This document shows positions 44,747 through 53,000 of a stretch of DNA of 64,000 nt, piece by piece (within the stretch, counting starts at the first letter, position 1; the number at the start of each line of letters is the position of its first letter). The position numbers and the translations under genes are program-made. The notes beneath the pieces are model-generated. The model made no database searches and was not told the DNA's origin. It saw nothing but the letters and a program-made list of their open reading frames with translations. The DNA comes from JBGTSJ01 sp041940305 (GTDB lineage Bacteria; Planctomycetota; Planctomycetia; Planctomycetales; Planctomycetaceae), in assembly GCA_041940305.1 (NCBI GenBank), contig JBGTSJ010000001.1, forward strand, positions 558,001 to 622,000, given 5' to 3'.

Positions 44747-46459
44747 ATGACCGCGAACCCGTCCGTCACTGAGGACCGTACCGACACTCCCGCGCCGACC
44801 GATACGGAGGCAGCTGCGTCGGACGCCGCTGCGGAAGCGAACAACTCCGGTGCAACGGACGCTCAAGCGGCCTCGCCACCGGCGGCGGCGACAGAGTCCT
44901 CCGGCGAGCCGACGCCCCCGCCCGCCGAGGCGGAAGCGGGGGAATCGGGAGCGAAGCGCCGGGTGCGGCTGAATCCCACGTTCGATCCCCAGCGAGTGAA
45001 GCCGATTCCCACGCTCGCGCCAGGAGCGGCGGTAAGCGCCGACGTCGCAGGCGGCGGCGAGAACCCCGCGTCGCAGCCGGCATCCGCCCAAGCCGCGAGC
45101 GCGCAGGACGAACCATCGGAGCCGGTCGCCGCGGCGCCGAGCGCCCTCGAAAGCGCCCCGTCGCCGCGGAATGCCCCCCCGGTCGAGATGCCGACGTCGG
45201 CCGACCTGGACGCGGAAATGCAGGCGGAGATCGAAGCGGCCCTGGCGAGCGGCGAGATCGGCGACGCAGCCTCCATCCCGCCTCCGGCCCCCGCTGCGGA
45301 AACCGCCGACCCCACCGAAGCGGCGCCCGAGCCTGCCTCGCTCGAGCAGCTGAGCGAAGGGACCAAGATCACCGGGACCATCGCCTCGATTCACGAGGAC
45401 AATGTGTTTTTCGATTTCGGCTTCCGGCTGAACGGCGTCGTCTCGCTGCGGCAATTCAATCCGAAGAAGCCTCCCAAGGTCGGCGACCGCCTGCAGGTCG
45501 TCGTCAACAAGGTGGACGAAGAGGAGGGGCTGATCGCCTGCCGTCTGCCGCGCGGCACGTCGCGGGCCTCGGGGGACTGGCATGCCCTTTCGACCGGCGC
45601 GGTCGTGGACTGCATGGTCTCCAAGACGAACAAGGGAGGCCTGGAGGTCAGCGTGGGAAGCCTGCGGGGCTTCATGCCGGCCAGTCAGGTGGAACTCGGC
45701 TACATCGCCGACCTGACGCCGTTCGTCGGCCAGAAGGTGCAGGCGAAGGTCACCGAAATTAACCCGGCCCGCCGCCGACTGGTCGTCAGCCGCAAGGCCC
45801 TGCTGCAGGAAGAGCGGGCTGTCGCCGAGCAGGAGTTGATGACCGAACTGCAGCCGGGGCAGACGCGCACCGGCCGCGTCAAGACCATCAAAGACTACGG
45901 CGCATTCGTCGATCTTGGCGGCATCGACGGGTTCCTGCACATCGGACAGATCAGTTGGGTGCGGATCAATCATCCGTCCGAGGTGATCTCCGAAGGGCAG
46001 GAGGTCGAGGTCAAGATCCTTTCGATCGACGGCGACAAGAAGAAGATCAGCCTCGGGATGCGCCAGTTGTCGGCCAACCCCTGGCAGAACGTGGAGGCGA
46101 AATACGCCAAGGGAATGTCGGTCTCAGGCACGGTAACGCGCACCGAGCCGTTCGGCGCATTCATCGAACTCGAGAAGGGGGTCGAGGGACTGGTGCACAT
46201 CAGCGAGCTGGACTACAAGCGGGTCCGCAGCGTCACGGACGTGCTCAAAGTCGGTCAGACCACGCAGGTGCAGGTTCTGGAGGTTGATCCGCAGAAGAAA
46301 CGGATCAGCCTGTCGGTGAAGGCCCTCATGGCCAAGCCCGAAGCTCCGCCGGAAGAGGCTCCGCCGGTGTACGAGCGCAAGAGCAAGTCGGACCTGAAGG
46401 GGGGCATCGGCGGGAATACTCAAGGCGGACTGTTCGGCGATCCCCGCAAATTCGGGTGA
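44747..46459 (+). CDS. rpsA: ribosomal protein S1 homologue with long disordered N-terminus
   Basis: A 570-residue RNA-binding protein. Residues 1-200 are low in complexity (Ala, Glu, Pro, Ser, Thr) and probably disordered. Four S1 domains follow: about 202-268 (GTKITGTIASIHEDNVFFDF), 281-355 (GAVVDCMVSKTNKGGLEVSV), 367-440 (GQTRTGRVKTIKDYGAFVDL) and 453-526 (GMSVSGTVTRTEPFGAFIEL). The third and fourth are the most canonical, as in S1 of other bacteria, where they bind mRNA. Escherichia coli S1 has six domains, so this is a four-domain type. It probably helps mRNA loading in an organism with weak Shine-Dalgarno sequences. The C-terminal tail has a Gly-rich end (GGIGGNTQGGLFGDP). Confidence 0.85.
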   Translation: MTANPSVTEDRTDTPAPTDTEAAASDAAAEANNSGATDAQAASPPAAATESSGEPTPPPAEAEAGESGAKRRVRLNPTFDPQRVKPIPTLAPGAAVSADVAGGGENPASQPASAQAASAQDEPSEPVAAAPSALESAPSPRNAPPVEMPTSADLDAEMQAEIEAALASGEIGDAASIPPPAPAAETADPTEAAPEPASLEQLSEGTKITGTIASIHEDNVFFDFGFRLNGVVSLRQFNPKKPPKVGDRLQVVVNKVDEEEGLIACRLPRGTSRASGDWHALSTGAVVDCMVSKTNKGGLEVSVGSLRGFMPASQVELGYIADLTPFVGQKVQAKVTEINPARRRLVVSRKALLQEERAVAEQELMTELQPGQTRTGRVKTIKDYGAFVDLGGIDGFLHIGQISWVRINHPSEVISEGQEVEVKILSIDGDKKKISLGMRQLSANPWQNVEAKYAKGMSVSGTVTRTEPFGAFIELEKGVEGLVHISELDYKRVRSVTDVLKVGQTTQVQVLEVDPQKKRISLSVKALMAKPEAPPEEAPPVYERKSKSDLKGGIGGNTQGGLFGDPRKFG

Positions 46460-46668
46460 TCGGCCTGGGAGTTCTCTGGAAGCCTTACCGCGGGAGCGCA
46501 CTCAGGCTCGGGGCTGCGGAGCCTTTGTGTCCTCCGTGATGTTGTGGTTCAATCACAGAGGGCGGAACGCACGGCCACGGCCGTGTGAGATCGCCCGATG
46601 GCACCGTCAGCCGCCGGCCTGCTCGCCGGCACGCACTCGTTCGATGATGAGATCTTACTGCAGACTCC

Positions 46669-48075
46669 GTGAGTGACCCCGCCGACCAGTCCGACCTTTC
46701 CGCGATCGCGATCAGCGTACTGATCGTGGACGGCGATGAAGCGCATGCGCTGGCCGTGGCCGACAGCCTGCGGCGGATCAACTGCGACTGCACGATTGCC
46801 GGCACCGGCCAGCGGGCGATCGAGCGGATCGAAAGCGAGAATTACGACATCGTCATTACCGATCTGCAGCTGGACGGCGCGGATGGGCTTTCCGTGCTCA
46901 GCAAGGCGCGGCAGGAGCTGCCCGAGTCGGAAGTCATCGTCCTCACCGGGCACAGCTCGGTGCATTCGGTCGTCACGGCGATGCAGGGAGGGGCGTACAC
47001 CTACCTCACCAAGCCGCTCGACGTGCAGGAACTGCGGTCGGCCGTGGACAAGGCCTCCAACCGCATCCGGCTGATCCGGCGCAATGCGGCCCTCTCACGG
47101 CGTCTGGATGAGCGGTTCGGCTTCGGCGGGGTGATCGGCAACAGCCCCGCCATGCACAAGGTCATCGAACAGCTGAAGAACCTGGCGCCGACCGAAACCA
47201 CGGTCCTGATCCTGGGAGAGAGCGGCACCGGCAAGGAACTGGTCGCGCGGGCCCTGCATCAGAACAGCCCCCGCAAGAACAAACCGTTCGTGCCGCTGAA
47301 TATTTCGGCCCTGCCCGAGAGCATTCTCGAAAGCGAACTGTTCGGCCATGAGGCGGGCGCGTTCACCGGCGCGGCGACGCGGCGGATCGGCAAGTTCGAG
47401 TTCGCCAACGGCGGCACGCTGTTCCTCGACGAGGTCGGCGAGATGCCGGCCGAAACGCAGATCAAGCTGCTGCGCGTCCTCGAAGATCGCAAGATCACTC
47501 GTCTGGGCACCAACGAAGAGCGGCCCGTCAATGTGCGGCTCGTCGCGGCAACCAACGCGAACCTGAAGGAGGCCATGGAGAACGGGACGTTCCGCCGCGA
47601 CCTGTACTACCGGCTGAGCGTTGTCACGATCGAGCTCCCTCCGCTGCGTGAGCGGCGTGAAGATATCCCGTTGCTGATCGACCATTTCCTGCGGGACCTC
47701 GCGGAACGGACCGGCCGGCAGGTGCAGGGTGTCTCCCGCGCTGCCAAGAGCGCGCTCATGGCCTGGAACTGGCCGGGCAACATTCGCGAACTGCGCAACG
47801 TGATCGAGGGAGCGCTGATGCTCGACACCGACGGCCTCATCGATCTCGATGACCTGCGCGAGGACATCCGTCCTGCGGGAGGCGTCGATGCGGAAGTGGA
47901 CGTCCTCAGCAACGGGGCCGACGCGCTCGTTGGCCGCCCGCTGGTGGAGGTCGAGAAATACTACATCGGCAAGGCATTGGAGACGACCGGGGGCAAGCGG
48001 GCCGAAGCCGCCAGGCTGCTCGGAATCGGCGAGCGCACGCTGTTCCGAAAAATTAAGGAATACGATCTACGGTGA
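46669..48075 (+). CDS. NtrC-type sigma-54-dependent response regulator
   Basis: A 468-residue response regulator starting at GTG 46669. REC domain residues 8-125 with phosphoacceptor Asp65 in IVITDLQLDGADG; the acidic pocket reads VDGD instead of the usual paired VDD. AAA+ domain with Walker A GESGTGKE (from residue 183), the sigma-54 contact loop GAFTGA (230-235), Walker B FLDEVGEM and the arginine-rich sensor II region. The C-terminus is a Fis-type helix-turn-helix (AARLLGIGERTLFRKI). No histidine kinase gene is adjacent, so the input is unknown. It overlaps nothing and precedes the exported hydrolase gene by 19 bases. Confidence 0.92.
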   Translation: MSDPADQSDLSAIAISVLIVDGDEAHALAVADSLRRINCDCTIAGTGQRAIERIESENYDIVITDLQLDGADGLSVLSKARQELPESEVIVLTGHSSVHSVVTAMQGGAYTYLTKPLDVQELRSAVDKASNRIRLIRRNAALSRRLDERFGFGGVIGNSPAMHKVIEQLKNLAPTETTVLILGESGTGKELVARALHQNSPRKNKPFVPLNISALPESILESELFGHEAGAFTGAATRRIGKFEFANGGTLFLDEVGEMPAETQIKLLRVLEDRKITRLGTNEERPVNVRLVAATNANLKEAMENGTFRRDLYYRLSVVTIELPPLRERREDIPLLIDHFLRDLAERTGRQVQGVSRAAKSALMAWNWPGNIRELRNVIEGALMLDTDGLIDLDDLREDIRPAGGVDAEVDVLSNGADALVGRPLVEVEKYYIGKALETTGGKRAEAARLLGIGERTLFRKIKEYDLR

Positions 48076-48094
48076 CCGCTTATCAGGGCGAGCT

Positions 48095-49366
48095 ATGATG
48101 GAGAGACGAGTCGATCGCGCGGCGTGGATATGGGCCGGCCTGGCCTGCGTGCTGCTGACCACCGTTTGTGCGACGGCGGCCGAGCCGGAGCGGATCGGGC
48201 CATGGAATCGGACGCAGCTGTTCGAGTCCCCCGAGTATGAGTGGGCTGAGACGATCGACGGCGTCCGGTCTCTGTTCTACGAGGGAGGGCCGTACCGCGG
48301 AGCGCCGACGCGCGTGTTCGCGTACTACGCCACACCGGGGAGTCTCGCAGGAGATGCGAGTGTCGACGTGAATCTCCCGGCGGTGGTCCTCGTCCACGGC
48401 GGAGGCGGGACGGCCTTTCGGGAATGGTGCGAACTCTGGGCCCGCCGCGGTTACGCCGCCATCGCCATGGACCTGGCGGGGCATCGGCCCGTCGAGGGGC
48501 TCAATCCGCATGCGCGGGAGAACCGCACGCGGTTGCCCGACGGCGGTCCGGACCAGACCGACGACGAGAAGTTCGGCAGCGTCGACCTGGCGGAGTCGGA
48601 GCAGTGGCCGTATCACGCGGTGGCCAATGTCATGCGGGCGCACTCCCTGATTCGCAGCTTCCAGGAAGTGGATTCCGACCGGACGGCGGTGACCGGCATC
48701 AGCTGGGGCGGCTATCTGACTTGTATTGTGGCCGGCGTGGACGATCGCTTCCGCGCCGCGGTCCCCGTTTACGGCTGCGGCTATCTGCATGAGCACAGCG
48801 CCTGGCTCAGCCGCTTCGCTGGCATGACGGACGACCAGCGAGACCGCTGGGTGCAATTGTGGGATCCGTCGCAGTATCTGCCGCGCGTCTCGATGCCGAT
48901 CCTGTTCGTCAACGGAACAAACGACTTCGCCTACCCGCTCGACAGCTACATGAAAAGCTACGACGCCGTGCCGGGGACGAAGCAGTTGTGCGTCACCGTC
49001 AACATGCCGCACAGCCACCCGGCGGGCTGGGCTCCGGAAGAGATCGCGGCGTTCATTGACCATCATCTGCTGAACAAGCCCGGGCTGGCCGTCGCCGGCG
49101 ACCCTGAACGCGACGGCGACGCGGCGAGTGTCTCTTGCGAAGGCGAAATTCGCTCCGCCGCGCTGCACTACACGACTGGTTCGGAGGCCGTCAATCAACG
49201 CAGCTGGGAGACGCTGGAGGCGGTCGTTGAGGGGGATGAGGTTCGCTGTCCGGCGCCCCCCGCCGGCGCAACGGCCTGGTTCGTGACTTTGACCAATTCA
49301 CATGGAATGATTACGAGCACGCGCGTGATGCTGCCGGCGTCCGCCGGCGATTCGCCGGATCACTGA
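48095..49366 (+). CDS. exported alpha/beta-hydrolase (acetyl xylan esterase/DLH-like)
   Basis: A 423-residue exported hydrolase with a signal peptide (WIWAGLACVLLTTVCATA). Oxyanion region VVLVHGGGGTAFREW, nucleophile elbow GISWGGY with Ser203, likely acid in VNGTNDFAYPL and late His in MPHSHPAGW. The catalytic domain (to about residue 335) is of the dienelactone hydrolase/acetyl xylan esterase/S9 type; a beta-rich C-terminal domain follows (residues 340-423), perhaps for substrate binding. It starts 19 bases after the NtrC-type gene, so the two may be co-transcribed, which would make this hydrolase a candidate output of that regulator. Start: the first of two ATG codons, 48095. Confidence 0.8.
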   Translation: MMERRVDRAAWIWAGLACVLLTTVCATAAEPERIGPWNRTQLFESPEYEWAETIDGVRSLFYEGGPYRGAPTRVFAYYATPGSLAGDASVDVNLPAVVLVHGGGGTAFREWCELWARRGYAAIAMDLAGHRPVEGLNPHARENRTRLPDGGPDQTDDEKFGSVDLAESEQWPYHAVANVMRAHSLIRSFQEVDSDRTAVTGISWGGYLTCIVAGVDDRFRAAVPVYGCGYLHEHSAWLSRFAGMTDDQRDRWVQLWDPSQYLPRVSMPILFVNGTNDFAYPLDSYMKSYDAVPGTKQLCVTVNMPHSHPAGWAPEEIAAFIDHHLLNKPGLAVAGDPERDGDAASVSCEGEIRSAALHYTTGSEAVNQRSWETLEAVVEGDEVRCPAPPAGATAWFVTLTNSHGMITSTRVMLPASAGDSPDH

Positions 49367-49413
49367 CCGTACCCTGCGCGGCGGAGCCCCCGCGTGACCG
49401 GGAGCGAACTCCC

Positions 49414-49980
49414 ATGCTGCCAGTCACCCGCATACTCAACTCGGTCCGCGCTGGCGATGCCGCCGCCGTCGATCAGCTTCTGCCTCTTGTGTACGAGGAA
49501 TTGCGCCGGCTGGCGGCGCAGCGGCTGGAGCAGGAGCGTCCCGGGCAGACGCTGCAAGCGACGGCTCTGGTGCACGAGGCCTGGCTCCGGCTGGTGGACG
49601 TGGACCATCAGCAGCAGTTCGATTCGCGCGGGCATTTTTTTGCCGCCGCGGCTGAGGCCATGCGCCGCATTCTCGTTGAGAACGCGCGCCGCAAGCAGCG
49701 CATCCGGCACGGCGGCGAGTTCGACCGCGTACCGCTCGACGAATCCGTGGGACGCGTCGATCCTCCCGACGACAAAGTGGACCTGATTGAACTGGATGCC
49801 GCGCTCGCGCAATTTGCCAGCGACGAACCGCGCAAGGCCGAGCTGGTCAAGCTGCGATACTTCGTCGGACTGTCCGAGCAGGACGCAGCGGACGTGCTGG
49901 GAATCTCCCGCCCGACGGCCGCTCGCTGGTGGGCCTTTGCACGGGCCTGGCTGTATGAACGGATGGAGGGAGGCGGCTGA
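49414..49980 (+). CDS. ECF-type RNA polymerase sigma factor
   Basis: A 188-residue sigma factor of the ECF group common in planctomycetes (TIGR02999-like). Region 2 has LPLVYEELRRLAAQRLEQE and ATALVHEAWLRLV, then FDSRGHFFAAAAEAMRRILV, a diagnostic block for this subgroup. Region 4 helix-turn-helix is DAADVLGISRPTAARWWAFARAWL. It lies 111 bases before a Ser/Thr kinase gene on the same strand. In this group of sigma factors, control by a neighbouring kinase through phosphorylation, rather than by a classical anti-sigma factor, has been proposed. No anti-sigma factor gene is present. Confidence 0.93.
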   Translation: MLPVTRILNSVRAGDAAAVDQLLPLVYEELRRLAAQRLEQERPGQTLQATALVHEAWLRLVDVDHQQQFDSRGHFFAAAAEAMRRILVENARRKQRIRHGGEFDRVPLDESVGRVDPPDDKVDLIELDAALAQFASDEPRKAELVKLRYFVGLSEQDAADVLGISRPTAARWWAFARAWLYERMEGGG

Positions 49981-50091
49981 TCGTGTCGGCAGTGTCCCGG
50001 TGTGCAGGAACTGACCGGGGAATTCGGTGAGGCGCGCGACGGCGTTTCGTCGCATTGACAGGTGAGGACCGGCTACTCTGAAGGGACCACC

Positions 50092-53000
50092 ATGTCGAGC
50101 ACTCACGCGACAACCCGCACTCCCGGCGAAGGATCGGTCGATCCGGCGTCGGTGGAGGGCCTGTTTATCGCCGCTTTGGGCAAGGCCGATGCGGCCGAGC
50201 GGCAGCGTTTCCTTGACGAGGCGTGCGCGGACGACGCGGACCGCCGCCGCCGCGTGGAGGCGCTGCTCCGTGCGTATGACGACGCCGGCAGTTTCCTCGA
50301 CCACCCCGCCGTGGCGGCCCCGCAGACGACCGGCGAATCGACCGAGGACGAGATTCGACCGTTCCTGTCCGCGTGTTCCACGGCGGGACGCCTCGGCTCG
50401 CTTGGCCACTACGAGATCATCGAGGTGATCGGCCGCGGCGGGATGGGCATCGTGCTGCGGGCGTTTGATCCGAAGCTCAGCCGCGTGGTCGCGATCAAGG
50501 CGCTGGCGCCGGCGCTGGCGGCCAATCCGGCGGCGCGTCAGCGATTCGCCCGTGAAGCGAAGGCAGCGGCAGCCGTCAGTCATCCGCATGTGGTGACAAT
50601 CCATGCGGTGGAGGAATGCGACGACGACAGAACACCAGTCACTTCCAGAACCCGGGTTTCTACGCCGCTTCCCTACCTTGTGATGGAATGCATCGCCGGG
50701 CAGTCGCTGCAGCAAAAGCTGGACAAGTCGGGGCCGCTGCGGCTGACGGAGATTCTGCGGATCGGCAAGCAGATCGCGGAAGGGCTGGCGGCCGCGCACA
50801 AGCAGGGTCTGATTCATCGGGACATCAAGCCGGCTAACATCCTGCTCGAAAACGGCGTCGAGCGCGTGAAGATCACCGACTTCGGCCTGGCCCGCGCCGT
50901 CGACGACGTCGCCATCACCCGCACCGGCGAGGTGAGCGGAACGCCGCAGTTCATGTCGCCTGAGCAGGCGAAAGGGGAGCGGGTCGATCACCGCAGCGAC
51001 CTGTTCAGCCTGGGCTGCGTGCTGTACGCGATGTGCACCGGACGGCCGCCGTTTCGTGCTGAAGGGATGGCGGGCATCATCCACCGGGTCATCAACGACG
51101 AGCCGCGCTCCATTGCCGAGTTGAATCCGGAGATTCCGGAGTGGCTGGTGGAGGTCATCGAGCGGCTGCTGGCGAAGGAGCCTGCGGACCGGATGCAGTC
51201 TGCGGTTGAAGTCGTGGCTGCGCTGGAGGCTGAGCTGGCGAGCGTGCAATCGATGGCGCCGCGCGTTCGGCGGCATCGTCCGACGTCTGAGCGATCGCCG
51301 GAGTCGGCGCAGGATGCGGGGAAGCGTCCTGCTTGGCAGCAGCCGTTGGGAAATGTGCTGGCCACGATCGGCGGGCTGGCGCTCGCGCTGGCGATCCTGG
51401 GATTGATCGTCGGCACTGTGACGAATCGCGGCCCGCTGGGACTGGACTTCGAAGAGATTGCCGTGGCGGGGGTCCTCAGCGTCATGCTGCTGGTGGCGGG
51501 CGCGGCGCTGCGGCTCGGGGGACTGAGCCCCGAAGTGATGCTGGTGGTGCTGTTCCTCACGCTGGGCCCGTTCGGAATCCTGCTCTGGCTGTTGGGCATG
51601 CAGCGGGGAGCGGCGGCGGGGGCCGCGGAGGCTCACACGTCAAAGCCGCGGCGAGCTGAACCGGCGCCGGCCTCCGCTCCCGTGCGCCGGCTTTACATCA
51701 CGCCGAGCGTGGTGCTGGCAGCGATCATGACAGCCACGACTGTGGGCATTGTGATCGCGCTGGCGGGCTTCACGCATCGGGGCACGGTGCTCGGCGACAT
51801 TGAGTCGTTCGGCTGGGGCGCCTTCGCCTTATCGAGCTTCATGGCCGTGGTGCTGATGTTTGAGGGCTACCGGCATCAGCAGTCCCTCGCGGCAATCTTC
51901 ACTGCATGCGCAGCGGCCGGCACGACTCTCTATATGACGGTGGCGCTCTGGGTGGCGGGATTGATCGAGATGGAGCAGGGGTTCCTCCTGGGGCTGGCGA
52001 TGATTGGACCCGCCTGGTTCGTGCTGTGCGTCGTCGCCCTGCTGACGGCGAGGCTCTCCGTGAAACGGTATTTGCAGGATGAAAGCGGCCTGCTGCGCGC
52101 ACGGCGCTGCGGCGCGGCGGCCCTGTTGTGGGGCGCCCTCATTTCGGGTTTCCTGCTGACGATCTGGACAGCCGGGCTGGCGCTGCAGGTTATTCCGAGT
52201 CCCCGGTTCGACCATTGGGGCTGGACGCCGGATGAGGCGATCAGCTTTCCTCTGTACGTCGCGTGGGCAGTCCTGGGACTGGCGGGGGCGGGCGTACTCG
52301 TCCGCTGGATTCCATTGTCGGTATCGCTGACCCGTGAGACAGGAATGGCCGCACTGCTGACGCTGACCGGTCCCCTCTCGCTCATCGGCGCCGCGGTCAT
52401 CAGCTTGCGGAACGGGAGGCCGGCGGGCGACCCCGGTCCACCATCCGCAGCTTCGCCCCAACGTCGGGTCGGGCTCGCGCTGGGAGTGCTGCTGGTCCTG
52501 GTCGTTGTCTCGCTGGCCGGCCTGGCCTACTCGTTGATCGAGCAGCAGTTCGCACGGGGCACACTGGTGTTCCAGCATCCCCCCGGAGTGGACGTGCAGC
52601 GGATCACGATCGATGGATCGCGGGCCAGCATCGTCGGCAACGTTACCGATACAGAGTCTCCGGGCATTCCGTTCGGGATGCACGCAGTCCACGTGGAGTA
52701 CGTGGACGTGGACGGGACGCCGCGGACGTTCAGCACGCAGGTGCATCTGCGAACGGGACAGCAGAAATCATTCGTGCTGCCCAGCAGTGCCGATCAACTG
52801 GCCAATGCCGCTTCGAACTGGGAGAGCGGCGACGGGTCGTCCGGGATGGCGTCATCGATGGATTCGGCCATGGCTCCGGCCAAGGCCGCGCTCCTGCTCG
52901 CCTTCGAGGATGCAGGGATGTCGCTGATTCTCTCGGCTGACATTGTCACTTCGCCGCCGACGCAGCCGGGCATGATCGGCGGTCCGACGTTTCGCACGAG

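Noticed and set aside
37861..46669. tRNA or small RNA genes in the longer spacers
   Set aside because: No cloverleaf-like sequence or TTCGANNC loop in a tRNA context was found; a covariance search (tRNAscan-SE, Rfam) would settle it.
50647..50661. The palindrome in the kinase gene as a frameshift or gene break
   Set aside because: The frame stays open and the kinase motifs on both sides are intact, so it is an in-frame insertion.
49360..51636. 758-codon open frame on the minus strand opposite the sigma factor and kinase genes
   Set aside because: Composition is Arg/His/Gln-rich with no recognisable domain; the plus-strand genes are certain.
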